This document shows positions 34,532-42,785 of a stretch of 64,000 nucleotides of DNA, one piece after another. This DNA comes from Acidobacteriota bacterium (GTDB taxonomy: Bacteria > Acidobacteriota > Blastocatellia > Pyrinomonadales > Pyrinomonadaceae): positions 682,001-746,000 of the forward strand of contig JADJBB010000025.1 in the NCBI GenBank assembly GCA_016703965.1, written 5' to 3'. Under the pieces are notes generated by a model, which saw only the letters and a list, made by a program, of their open reading frames with translations, ran no database searches and was not told where the DNA came from. The translations under genes were made by a program, and so were the position numbers. Positions within the stretch are counted from its first letter, which is position 1, and every line of letters begins with the position of its first letter.

Positions 34532-35278
34532 ATGGTGAATGAGATGGTGAATAACGGTAACAACAAAAATTGCGGGCTTGACGACGCGATGATCTCGTAC
34601 ATATATGACGAGATCACGACCGCCGAACGCCGCACATTTGAAACACATCTGGTCAACTGTTCGGCGTGCACTGAGGAGTTTGCTGAGATATCGGGTGCAA
34701 GATTCTCGGTCTTTGAGTGGCAGAAAGAGACATTTGCCGAATTGCCGACGCCGGAGATCTCAATTCCTTATGCCAAAGTGCGAAAAGTTGAGGCTGAAAA
34801 CGGAGGATTTTTCGCAGGGCTTCGTGGTTTGTTTGGCGGGTTCGGTATGCCGGTAGCGGCTGGGGCGGCCGTCCTTATCTGCCTGGGAATCGGATTTGCG
34901 GCTTTAACTCTGATGCGTGGTGACGATCAGATCGCGGCTAATGTCGTAGTTGAGCAGCCGAAACTGCCGCAAAATACCGTTGCCGAGAAACCGCTCGTCA
35001 ATAACGAGCAGACAATAGGTAGAACAGGCGAGACCGTCACTGCAAATGACGTCGAAGAAAATACACCGTCTCTGCGTGAAGTGAAACCGGTGAAAGCCGT
35101 GGTAGAATCCAAGCGTCCGCGACCGGTCAAGCAATTTACGGCGCAAACTTCGGGTCGCATCTCGCGTCCACAACCGCCGACGAGGAAAGCTCCGGCTCTC
35201 AGCAATTTTGACGAGGCGTCCGACAGATCATTGAGGCTGACCGATCTTTTTGATGACGAGATCGGCTCGATAAGATAA
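34532..35278 (+). CDS. Zinc-containing anti-sigma factor, membrane protein
   Basis: A 248-residue protein with an N-terminal ZAS-type domain: MISYIYDEITTAERRTFETHLVNCSACTEEF, in which His39-x3-Cys43-x2-Cys46 forms the zinc motif. A membrane segment lies at about residues 108-129 (MPVAAGAAVLICLGIGFAALTL), followed by a disordered Pro/Lys/Thr-rich periplasmic tail. It should hold the preceding ECF sigma factor inactive until an envelope or redox signal. It lies seven bases after the sigma gene and five before the Spy-like gene, making a three-gene operon. Confidence 0.9.
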   Translation: MVNEMVNNGNNKNCGLDDAMISYIYDEITTAERRTFETHLVNCSACTEEFAEISGARFSVFEWQKETFAELPTPEISIPYAKVRKVEAENGGFFAGLRGLFGGFGMPVAAGAAVLICLGIGFAALTLMRGDDQIAANVVVEQPKLPQNTVAEKPLVNNEQTIGRTGETVTANDVEENTPSLREVKPVKAVVESKRPRPVKQFTAQTSGRISRPQPPTRKAPALSNFDEASDRSLRLTDLFDDEIGSIR

Positions 35279-35282
35279 ATTT

Positions 35283-35818
35283 ATGAGGCATATCAAATTG
35301 TACAAGCCGTTTCTGTTTCTGGCCTTGGCATTCATTCCCACTTCAGCGGCTTTGGCGCAAGAAACAACCCTACGCCGCCGCCTGCGGCTGATAAATCAGT
35401 CGATTTTCGCACGAACGCACTGCGGCAGTTGGGCCTTTCGCGTGAACAGCTTCAGCGGATCCGCGTTTTGAATCAGGAACGTAAGCCGATAATGGACGCG
35501 GCCCAGATGCGGCTTCGTCAGGCAAATCGTGCACTTGACGAGATCATCTATGCAGATAACGCTTCAGAACCCGATTTTCAAGCCCGTTTAAAAGACTTTC
35601 AGCTGGCTCAGGCTGAAGTAGCCAAGATCCGGTTCCTGAATGAGCTTGGTGTCCGCCGTATTTTGACACAGGATCAGTTGATCCGCTTTCGCCGACTGCG
35701 GGAAAGGTTTGAAGCGACACGTAAGGCAGATCGAGCAATGCCGGAAACTCTACCTCGCGGTACCGATCCCCAGCGTCCTTTGCCCCAATATCTAAAGCAG
35801 AACTTGAAAAAGCCTTAA
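35283..35818 (+). CDS. Spy/CpxP-like periplasmic protein, one-base frameshift
   Basis: Repaired length about 178 residues. Signal peptide MRHIKLYKPFLFLALAFIPTSAALAQ. One C is missing near 35371 (ACCCTACG); in the correct frame a Pro-rich linker leads to VDFRTNALRQLGLSREQLQRIRVLNQERKP. The rest is all-helical: MRLRQANRALDEIIYADNASEPDFQARLKDFQLAQAEVAKIR and the LTQDQLIRFRRLRERF helix, an LTxxQ-type motif. The family acts as periplasmic chaperones or metal/stress sensors and is a frequent output of envelope-stress sigma factors, which fits the two upstream genes. A strong terminator follows. Confidence 0.78.
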
Positions 35819-35852
35819 GCTTTGAGCAAATTTCCTCCTCCGCAAATTATGC

Positions 35853-35881
35853 CGGTCGATCTTTCGTGTAAAGATCGACCG
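35853..35881 (+). terminator. Rho-independent terminator
   Basis: 11-bp stem CGGTCGATCTT (35853-35863) / AAGATCGACCG (35871-35881), then TTCTTTTGTTT. It ends the sigma/anti-sigma/Spy-like operon before the mla genes. Confidence 0.88.
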
Positions 35882-35948
35882 TTCTTTTGTTTGATGTTTA
35901 AGGCAGATTGGTTATACTCATTTTCATTCATAGTTTCCCCTTTTTTGG

Positions 35949-36719
35949 ATGAATTTGATCACACTATTTCTTTCTGAGCTGCAGGCGATCACTAATCTTT
36001 TTTGGCGCTCGCTCAAAGGACTGACCAAATCGCCGCGATACTTCGGCGAGATCATAAATCAGATGGATCAGATTGGTGTCGGATCGCTCGGCATCGTCGT
36101 TCTTACCGGCTTTTTCACCGGGGGAGTGTTGATACTTCAGGCATATCCGACGCTTGCATACTACGGTGCTCAAAGCAATGCCGGCCAGGGAGTCGCTACT
36201 TCACTGATACGAGAACTTGGTCCGGTATTGACCGCTCTGATGGTTGCTGGCCGCGTTGGCTCGGCGATCTCAGCAGAACTGGGAGCTATGGTCGTTTCGC
36301 AGCAGATAGATGCAATGCGGGCTCTCGGAACCTCGCCGGCAAGAAAACTGGTAACGCCGAGAATAATAGCTCTTGTCGTTACACTTCCGCTGTTAACGGT
36401 TGCGGCCGATCTTTTCGGCCTGATCGGCGGCGGAGTGATCGCAAAACAGATCTACGGCCTCGACACAAATGTTTATATTTCGTCTGTTCGGACCGGCACG
36501 GACATTAATGACCTGCTGACAGGTATCATTAAGCCTATATTCTTTGGCCTGATCATAGCCCTTATTTCATGTCACAAAGGCCTGACCACAAAGGGTGGGA
36601 CAGTCGGCGTTGGCGTATCCACCACACAGGCAGTGGTCGCGTCTTCGATCAACGTGATCGTCGTGGATTTTTTCTTGTCAAAACTGTTGCAGAGTGTTCT
36701 GGGCGGGACATTGTTCTGA
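35949..36719 (+). CDS. mlaE: MlaE family ABC transporter permease
   Basis: A 256-residue inner-membrane permease with about five to six membrane segments. It forms the membrane part of the Mla-type system moving phospholipids between inner and outer membranes. Family features: an N-terminal interfacial helix, LTGFFTGGVLILQAY, the conserved SLIRELGPVLTALMVAGRVGSAISAELGAM, and MRALGTSPARKLVTPRIIA. It is followed after 16 bases by the ATPase and then the MCE-domain protein, the standard MlaE-F-D order. No MlaB or MlaC homologue is present in this operon. Confidence 0.95.
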   Translation: MNLITLFLSELQAITNLFWRSLKGLTKSPRYFGEIINQMDQIGVGSLGIVVLTGFFTGGVLILQAYPTLAYYGAQSNAGQGVATSLIRELGPVLTALMVAGRVGSAISAELGAMVVSQQIDAMRALGTSPARKLVTPRIIALVVTLPLLTVAADLFGLIGGGVIAKQIYGLDTNVYISSVRTGTDINDLLTGIIKPIFFGLIIALISCHKGLTTKGGTVGVGVSTTQAVVASSINVIVVDFFLSKLLQSVLGGTLF

Positions 36720-36735
36720 TCTCGAGAAGCGTTCT

Positions 36736-37626
36736 ATGGCACTCGATGAACTCCAAAATTCTGAAAGAAGGGACGCTGAGGATTTTTCGCGCGTCCACGC
36801 GTCCGAAGTTTATAAGCGGCGCCTGCAGCCGGCGATCGAATTTCGAGATGTTGAACTCGCCTTTGATGACCAGGTCATCCTCGATAAGGTCAGCTTTTCG
36901 GTAAGGCGCGGTGAAACCAAATTTGTCCTCGGCGGATCTGGTACCGGAAAATCGACGATCATCAACCTTATCCTCGGCCTTTTGAAACCGGATGCCGGGC
37001 AGATCCTCGTTGAGGGTGAGGATATCACTGACTTTGACGATGTCGAGCTAATGCGGATCCGGCAGAACATTGGAATGGTGTTCCAGGAAGGAGCTCTTTT
37101 CGATTCCCTGTCTGTTTATGATAATGTTGCGTACCGACTGCATGAAACGAAGATATCGGAGGACGAAGTTGAACACGAGGTTCGCCGTATGCTTCGATTC
37201 GTTGATCTTGAAGAGTCGATAGATAAAATGCCGAGCGAACTATCCGGCGGTATGCGTCGCCGCGTAGGTGTCGCTCGTGCTCTGGTTGGAAATCCAAGTA
37301 TTGTTCTCTTTGATGAGCCGACTGCTGGACTCGATCCGCCTACGGCTAGAACTATATGCGAACTTGCAATTAAACTAAGAGATATCGAAGATGTCTCGTC
37401 GATCTTTGTTACGCATGAGATGAATAATCTCGATTATATTTCGACGGAATACGCACTGCTCGATCGTAAAGGCCAGGTGTACTTTGAAAATGAAGGTCTT
37501 ACGCGATGTCAGGTAAACACTGAGGTTCTGATGCTCCGTAAGGGGAAAGTGATCTTTAGCGGGCGCGAGGAAGTGTTGCGTGAATCGCAGGATCCGTATA
37601 TTAAACGTTTTCTCAGAGGGAAATAA
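36736..37626 (+). CDS. mlaF: MlaF family ABC transporter ATP-binding protein
   Basis: A 296-residue ATPase powering the MlaE permease. Walker A GGSGTGKST, Q-loop GMVFQEGALFDSL, signature LSGGMRRRVGVARAL, Walker B IVLFDEPTAGLDP and the H-loop FVTHEMN are all present. GALFDSLSVYDNVAYRL is the usual MlaF wording. It has an N-terminal extension of about 35 residues (ELQNSERRDAEDF) before the core and a C-terminal extension after the H-loop. I took the ATG at 36736, since a TTG-type start upstream would overlap mlaE. Confidence 0.94.
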   Translation: MALDELQNSERRDAEDFSRVHASEVYKRRLQPAIEFRDVELAFDDQVILDKVSFSVRRGETKFVLGGSGTGKSTIINLILGLLKPDAGQILVEGEDITDFDDVELMRIRQNIGMVFQEGALFDSLSVYDNVAYRLHETKISEDEVEHEVRRMLRFVDLEESIDKMPSELSGGMRRRVGVARALVGNPSIVLFDEPTAGLDPPTARTICELAIKLRDIEDVSSIFVTHEMNNLDYISTEYALLDRKGQVYFENEGLTRCQVNTEVLMLRKGKVIFSGREEVLRESQDPYIKRFLRGK

Positions 37627-37629
37627 GGG

Positions 37630-38835
37630 ATGCCGAGAAGCAATCAAAAACTTAAATACAGCGAGCTGCGGGTTGGTATTTTTATGCTCGCGGCGCTTTT
37701 GGTTACGGGCTTTCTGATTCTTAATTCGAGTGGAAGCTTTAATCCGTTCGAAAAGAAAACAAAGCTGAAAGTGCGCTTCGAGAGCGCTGACGGCCTGCAC
37801 GCCGGAGCAGATGTTCAGCTTGCGGGCGTATCGATCGGCAAAGTTGAGGATGTGACCTTCCTTCCGCCAGACTCCAAGCCCGGCGAGCGAATTGAAGCGA
37901 CACTGAGCGTTGTACAAGTTCTCGATAAAAAGTCAATCACCGAATTGATCCGAACTGATTCTAAGGCCCAGCTTATTGCAACATCGATCCTTGGCAACGA
38001 CAAGATGGTCAATATAACTGCGGGAACCGCCAAAGGTAACCCGATCGAGGAAAACGCCGTCCTCGAAACGACTGCGTCGGGTGGATTGAACCAGTTTGCG
38101 GCAAAAGGAACCGACGTTCTAGAGACCATAGATAGACTGGCCATTCCTGCAAACGAAATTCTTAATAAAGCCAACCAGGGGGAAGGCACGCTCGGCCGGG
38201 TTATCAACGACGAGACGCTTTATAACAGCCTCGACGGAGCCGTGGCGGAAACCAAAATGACAATGCTCAAGCTTCAGTCGACGATCGAGCGCGTTAACAG
38301 CGGTCAGGGCAGTGCCGGAAAGCTGGTCAACGATCCGGCACTTTACAACAGCCTGAACAGCACAATCGCCCAGCTCGAAGCGATCTCGGCGGACATCAAA
38401 GCCGGTAAGGGTTCCGCGGGCAAATTCCTGAACGATGAAGCGCTTTACAACGAAACGCGTGATACAGTCGCGGAACTTAAGAAATCAGCGGAAAAGATCT
38501 CGACCATTGCCGACGATGTAAAATCAATAACCGCCGACCTTAAGCAAGGAAAAGGCACCGCTGGAAAACTCCTGACGGACGACAAATTCTACGACGAAAC
38601 GAAAGACGCTATCGCCCGATTCAACGTCACGATCCAGCGTGTTGACAAAGTTCTCGCGGACGCACAAGCGGGAAAAGGTACGATCGGCAAACTTCTGAAC
38701 GACGAAACCCTCTACAACAGCGTGAATCAGACTGCGAACAATGTCGCGACATTCACCGGCGAGGGCACGAAGCTTCTCGACGATTTTCGTAAGAATCCAA
38801 AGAAATACCTCAGAATCAAGCTGGCAATATTCTAA
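37630..38835 (+). CDS. MlaD-type MCE-domain protein with repeated C-terminal motif
   Basis: A 401-residue substrate-binding component. A single N-terminal membrane anchor (about residues 14-34, VGIFMLAALLVTGFLIL) precedes one MCE domain (about 43-125, with ADGLHAGADVQLAGVSIGKV). The long periplasmic C-terminal part is helical and carries five copies of a 16-residue motif, G-x-G-(T/S)-x-G-(K/R)-x-x-(N/T)-D-x-x-x-Y-(N/D), spaced about 40-55 residues apart. E. coli MlaD is only about 183 residues, so this resembles the longer chloroplast/cyanobacterial and acidobacterial MCE proteins. It starts three bases after mlaF. Confidence 0.92.
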   Translation: MPRSNQKLKYSELRVGIFMLAALLVTGFLILNSSGSFNPFEKKTKLKVRFESADGLHAGADVQLAGVSIGKVEDVTFLPPDSKPGERIEATLSVVQVLDKKSITELIRTDSKAQLIATSILGNDKMVNITAGTAKGNPIEENAVLETTASGGLNQFAAKGTDVLETIDRLAIPANEILNKANQGEGTLGRVINDETLYNSLDGAVAETKMTMLKLQSTIERVNSGQGSAGKLVNDPALYNSLNSTIAQLEAISADIKAGKGSAGKFLNDEALYNETRDTVAELKKSAEKISTIADDVKSITADLKQGKGTAGKLLTDDKFYDETKDAIARFNVTIQRVDKVLADAQAGKGTIGKLLNDETLYNSVNQTANNVATFTGEGTKLLDDFRKNPKKYLRIKLAIF

Positions 38836-38880
38836 AAACTGCATAAACCACTTGTTTATTTCCAACCTAGCTTGTATATT

Positions 38881-38919
38881 ATGCATCAGAATGCATAATA
38901 TGCAGCATTGCTGCATATT
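38881..38919. promoter_or_regulatory. Cluster of ARG-box-like palindromes upstream of argR
   Basis: Overlapping AT-rich palindromes: ATGCAT-N4-ATGCAT (38881-38896), TGCATA-A-TATGCA (38892-38904) and AATATGCAG-N5-CTGCATATT (38897-38919). They end 12 bases before the argR start, the expected place for autoregulation of the arg operon by ArgR with arginine. Confidence 0.7.
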
Positions 38920-38931
38920 ATTTGGTGTAAT

Positions 38932-39354
38932 ATGCACAAAAGATCTCGACAAAATGTACTGATCGAAATAATCGAGAACCTGTCAATTTTTTCACAGGCG
39001 GAACTTGCCGCCGAACTTGCGGCAAAGGGCTTCAAGGTAACCCAAGCAAGCGTTTCAAGGGATCTGGACGAACTCGACATTGTAAAGGTTGAAGGGCGAT
39101 ATGTGCGGAGCAAAAATGTGGTGCCGGAAACGGATCTGGGAACCGTCACATTCGACACGGCAGGTGAAAACCTGATCGTTGGCCGCTGTGCTTCCGGCCT
39201 CGCCTCGGCAATTACCGTCCGGATAGATCGCAGTGAGATATCAGCGATCGTCGGAACGATCGCGGGTGACGACACTATCTTTATTGCGGTGAAGGATCCG
39301 GCGGCCCAAAAAGCCGTTCTTACGCGCCTTGTAACACAGTTCGGGAGAGGTTAG
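38932..39354 (+). CDS. argR: Arginine repressor ArgR
   Basis: A 140-residue transcription factor that represses arginine synthesis when arginine is bound. The N-terminal winged helix contains QAELAAELAAKGFKVTQASVSRDLDELDIVKV, with the SVSRDL recognition helix of the family. The C-terminal hexamerisation and arginine-binding domain ends with AIVGTIAGDDTIFIAVKD, carrying the GT-AGDDT motif. I used the ATG at 38932 (MHKRSRQNVL); an upstream in-frame start falls inside the palindromic operator. It is the first gene of the arg operon, and four bases separate it from the next. Confidence 0.95.
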   Translation: MHKRSRQNVLIEIIENLSIFSQAELAAELAAKGFKVTQASVSRDLDELDIVKVEGRYVRSKNVVPETDLGTVTFDTAGENLIVGRCASGLASAITVRIDRSEISAIVGTIAGDDTIFIAVKDPAAQKAVLTRLVTQFGRG

Positions 39355-39358
39355 TGAT

Positions 39359-40432
39359 ATGAAGTATGTTGAGATCGAGAAAATGGGGTCCGCAGTGTCA
39401 AACATGATGCTTTCACGACGCGTCGGGTTCATCGACGGTGCTCTGAATCCAAGAGCAGGCGACCTGCTTGTGGTAACGGCACTGTCCGAAAGTACAACAT
39501 ACGGGAATCTGGAACTTCCCTCCGGCCGCCTGGCGAAGATAAATACTGGCGATATACTGCTCGGCGTACTCGGTAAACGTCGTGCTTTGAAGGGATTTGT
39601 CGGTGACGTGCCAGAAACTGTTAGCGCGGGCGACAAACTTCATCTGCTCAACATGGGCGGCGTGATCGGCCTATGTAAAGGCCACCATTCTTCATTTTCT
39701 GACGCGATCGAGGTCGAGGTGATCGGCGTCGCTTGTAATGAAGACGAAAACGTCTTGAATATCGGCGATAATGCGTTGAAGGCCGTGTTCGAACTCAGCC
39801 CGTCGGCTCCGATCGTCGTGATCGCGGGAACGTGCATGAACTCCGGTAAAACGGTCGCCGCGACGGAGATAATCAAACAAGCCGCAAACGCCGGATTACG
39901 AGTTGCAGGAGCCAAGATGTCCGGTATTGCATGTCTGCGAGATACGCTGCACATGCAGGATCATGGAGCGGTCGCGACGGCGAGCTTTGTCGACTGCGGG
40001 CTTCCCTCGACCGTCGACTACGGTGATCTCGCCCCCATCGCGAAGGCGATTCTCAATTACCTCAACAGTTTTGAACCCGATTTGATCGTTGTCGAACTCG
40101 GCGACGGCATCGTCGGCGGATATTCAGTTGATTCAGTTTTGAAGGACAGTGAAATTCGTGAAGCGATCGCCTCGTTCGTTTTTTGCGCCTCTGACTATGT
40201 CGGTGTGATCGGCGGAATGTCCGTTCTGGACGGGCTCGGAATCGATGTTGATGTCGTAGCGGGTTCAGTGACAGATTCGCAGATGGGCGAAGATTTTATT
40301 ACGGAGAAATTTGGCGTGCAGGCCGGGAACGCGAGACGAAACGGAAAGCGGTTATTTGAGTTGATATCGATGAATCTCGGCACAGCGGTTTCTACAGCCG
40401 TGAAACTTAACGAATCGGTGGTGACAGCATGA
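39359..40432 (+). CDS. DUF1611-like P-loop protein in the arginine operon
   Basis: A 357-residue protein of unknown function. Residues 1-150 form a beta-rich N-terminal domain (RVGFIDGALNPRAGDLLVV). The second half carries a P-loop IAGTCMNSGKTVAATEI (about residues 156-172), a switch-like GAKMSGIAC, and ELGDGIVGGYSVDSVL, where an acidic Walker B-like strand is expected (FEPDLIVVELGDG). This is the arrangement of DUF1611/MobB-like NTPases. It sits between argR and argC, four bases from argR and overlapping argC by four bases. Co-regulation by arginine is therefore near certain, but a role in arginine synthesis is unproven. Confidence 0.72.
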   Translation: MKYVEIEKMGSAVSNMMLSRRVGFIDGALNPRAGDLLVVTALSESTTYGNLELPSGRLAKINTGDILLGVLGKRRALKGFVGDVPETVSAGDKLHLLNMGGVIGLCKGHHSSFSDAIEVEVIGVACNEDENVLNIGDNALKAVFELSPSAPIVVIAGTCMNSGKTVAATEIIKQAANAGLRVAGAKMSGIACLRDTLHMQDHGAVATASFVDCGLPSTVDYGDLAPIAKAILNYLNSFEPDLIVVELGDGIVGGYSVDSVLKDSEIREAIASFVFCASDYVGVIGGMSVLDGLGIDVDVVAGSVTDSQMGEDFITEKFGVQAGNARRNGKRLFELISMNLGTAVSTAVKLNESVVTA

Positions 40433-41457
40433 CGAAGATACGCGTGGCAATTTTCGGCGGCTCGGGCTACGGCGGAAGCGAGCTTCTGCGAATATTGCTG
40501 TTTCATCCGAACGTCGAGATCGCCTTTGTAACGGCTAATGAACAGGCAGGAAAAAGCGTCGGTGAGGTGCACAGGAATCTTAATGGGCTGACGGATCTGG
40601 TTTTCCAGAGAGCTCCCGGGGATCTGTCTTTGCTCACCGACATTGACCTTGTCTTTTTTGCTCTGCCGCATGGCCAGGCGTTGAGTCTTGCCCCGCATCT
40701 GCCCGCAGGTGTTAAGGCCATTGATCTTTCCGGCGATTTTCGGATCGATGATGCGGATATTTTCAAGCAGTTTTACAAGCTGGATCACGCCGGCGAGATT
40801 CAGAGCGAATTCGTTTACGGACTGACCGAAACGAGCCGTTATGCGGTCCGCGACGCCAGATTTATCGCAAATCCAGGATGTTTTGCGACCGCAACACTGC
40901 TGGCACTGGCTCCAATAGTGAAAAGCGGATTGATAACCGGAAAGATAGTCGTGGATGCAAAAACAGGATCGAGCGGCTCAGGTGTCAAACCTGCCCCGAA
41001 CACACATCATCCGCAGCGAATGAATTCGTTTTACGCATACAAACCTTTCACGCATCAGCACGTGCCCGAAATAGAACAGCATCTGCGACGCGTCGGTGAG
41101 TTTTCGAGCGATCTTGTGTTTATGACTCACAGTTTGCCTGTTTCGCGAGGCATATTTGCTTCGTGCTATCTGGAAACGACCGTGAATGTGACAAATGAAG
41201 ATCTAAATAACCTCTACAAGCACTTTTACGACGGCTCGTTCTTTTTACGGATCGTTGACGGCTCGCCGGATATCAATTGGGTGAAGAATACGAATTTTTG
41301 CGACATCGCCATTCATTCAAACGGCAAACAGGTCGTCGTATTTTCAGCCATCGATAACCTCGTGAAAGGAGCGGCCGGACAAGCGGTGCAGAACATGAAC
41401 CTGATGTTCGGGTTAGATGAGACCACGGCTTTAGTATTCACCGGCGGAAATCCCTAA
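40429..41457 (+). CDS. argC: N-acetyl-gamma-glutamyl-phosphate reductase
   Basis: NADPH-dependent third step of arginine synthesis, giving N-acetylglutamate semialdehyde. It has 342 residues: Rossmann motif IFGGSGYGGSELL (residues 8-20), catalytic Cys151 in ANPGCFATA, the substrate-binding THHPQRMNSFYAYKPFTHQHVPEIEQ region with catalytic His, and THSLPVSRGIFASCY. A LysW-type alpha-aminoadipate reductase is the nearest alternative, but the arg operon context and the carbamoyltransferase downstream settle it. It overlaps the upstream gene by four bases. A paired palindromic repeat separates it from argD. Confidence 0.95.
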   Translation: MTKIRVAIFGGSGYGGSELLRILLFHPNVEIAFVTANEQAGKSVGEVHRNLNGLTDLVFQRAPGDLSLLTDIDLVFFALPHGQALSLAPHLPAGVKAIDLSGDFRIDDADIFKQFYKLDHAGEIQSEFVYGLTETSRYAVRDARFIANPGCFATATLLALAPIVKSGLITGKIVVDAKTGSSGSGVKPAPNTHHPQRMNSFYAYKPFTHQHVPEIEQHLRRVGEFSSDLVFMTHSLPVSRGIFASCYLETTVNVTNEDLNNLYKHFYDGSFFLRIVDGSPDINWVKNTNFCDIAIHSNGKQVVVFSAIDNLVKGAAGQAVQNMNLMFGLDETTALVFTGGNP

Positions 41458-41464
41458 GTCAGAA

Positions 41465-41601
41465 CCGCCTGCGTAAGCGGGCGGAACGGAGCAAGGGATA
41501 AAGCAGTTCACGCCATCGTAACACCCGTTCATCACGCGGAGCTGAATTTTAGACGCATCGTCTTTGACAAGCAAGTTCGTTCCGCCCGCTAACGCAGGCG
41601 G
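41465..41601. repeat. Paired inverted REP-like palindromes between argC and argD
   Basis: CCGCCTGCGTAAGCGGGCGG (41465-41484) and CCGCCCGCTAACGCAGGCGG (41582-41601) in opposite orientation, with 97 bases between. They could form one long stem-loop in the operon mRNA. Flanks GTCAGAA and TTCCGAC are shared with the copies at 3381-3484 and 32474-32493. Confidence 0.88.
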
Positions 41602-41621
41602 TTCCGACAAAGTAAAACAGA

Positions 41622-42785
41622 ATGAATTTTGAAGAAATAAAAAACATTGAAGACAGCTTCCAGGTTGAAACCTACGCCAAAATGAGCATCTCGGTCGAAC
41701 GCGGCGCGGGTGCCTGGGTATGGACGAGCGAGGGCGAAAAGTTCTTGGACCTGTACGGCGGCCACGCGGTTTGTGCGACCGGGCATTCGCATCCGCACGT
41801 TGTAAAAGCGATCCAAGAGCAGGCAGAAAAGGTTCTGTTTTATTCGAATTTGGTTTATTCGGGGATTCGGGCGAAGGCCGCCGAAAAACTCGTTTCCGTC
41901 GCTCCGGCTTCCCTCACAAAAGCCTTTTTCTGCAACTCAGGTACCGAGGCCAACGAAAACGCCATGCGAATGGCCCGAATGGCAACCGGCCGTGAGAAAG
42001 TGATCACGTTTACCGGCGGTTTTCACGGCAGAACGGCAGACTCGATCTCGGCGACTTTTCTCGGCAAATACCGCGAGATCGGCAGGCCGAATGTTCCCGG
42101 TCATGTATCTGCGGTTTTCGGCGATATCGCAAGCGTAAAAGCGGTTGCTGATGAGCAGACAGCGGCGATCATGCTCGAGCCGATCCAGTCGATGGCTGGC
42201 GTTACGGAGGCCGATCCAGGCTTTTTCCGCGAGTTGCGTACGCTATGCGACGAACTCGGCATCATTCTTATTTTCGACGAGGTTCAAACAGGCATCGGCC
42301 GCACAGGAAACTGGTTTTTTGGCGGCAGCGAACTCGCCGACGGAGTCGAACCCGACATCATAACGCTTGCCAAATCGCTCGGCAGCGGCGTTCCGGTTGG
42401 AGCATGTCTCGTCAACGATCGCGTTTCGGAAAACATCAAGCTAAACGATCTCGGCACAACCTTCGGCGGCGGAATGCTCGCGATGGCTGCGGTTGTTGCG
42501 ACGCTTGAGGCGATCGAATTAGGCGACATGATCAAGAATGCTAAGAACGTCGAGCATCATCTCCGCGATTCGCTGAGCGGCGATTCGGGTGTTGTGGCGA
42601 TCCACGGAAAGGGCTGTTTGCTAGGCATCGAATTCGACGGGCCGTGCTCGCCGGTTCACAAGAAACTCTTGGCTGAAAACATTATTACCGGCACATCCAG
42701 CAATCCAAATGTCCTCCGCCTGCTGCCGCCGATGTGCGTCAGCGTTGACGAAATAAATTTGATGGTCGAGGTGCTTTCGAATTGA
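41622..42785 (+). CDS. argD: Acetylornithine aminotransferase
   Basis: PLP enzyme converting N-acetylglutamate semialdehyde to N-acetylornithine. The 387-residue protein has the class III hallmarks: FFCNSGTEANENAMRMAR, FHGRT, LIFDEVQTGIGRTG, and the PLP-binding Lys251 in LAKSLGSGVPVGA. TTFGGGMLAMAA follows. It is preceded by the paired palindromes and overlaps the carbamoyltransferase by four bases. Succinylornithine or related acyl-ornithine transaminases look alike, but the operon supports ArgD. Confidence 0.94.
   Translation: MNFEEIKNIEDSFQVETYAKMSISVERGAGAWVWTSEGEKFLDLYGGHAVCATGHSHPHVVKAIQEQAEKVLFYSNLVYSGIRAKAAEKLVSVAPASLTKAFFCNSGTEANENAMRMARMATGREKVITFTGGFHGRTADSISATFLGKYREIGRPNVPGHVSAVFGDIASVKAVADEQTAAIMLEPIQSMAGVTEADPGFFRELRTLCDELGIILIFDEVQTGIGRTGNWFFGGSELADGVEPDIITLAKSLGSGVPVGACLVNDRVSENIKLNDLGTTFGGGMLAMAAVVATLEAIELGDMIKNAKNVEHHLRDSLSGDSGVVAIHGKGCLLGIEFDGPCSPVHKKLLAENIITGTSSNPNVLRLLPPMCVSVDEINLMVEVLSN

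Noticed and set aside
3381..41601. CRISPR array built from the 20-base palindromes
   Set aside because: Copies are widely spread, in both orientations, with no regular spacers and no cas genes.
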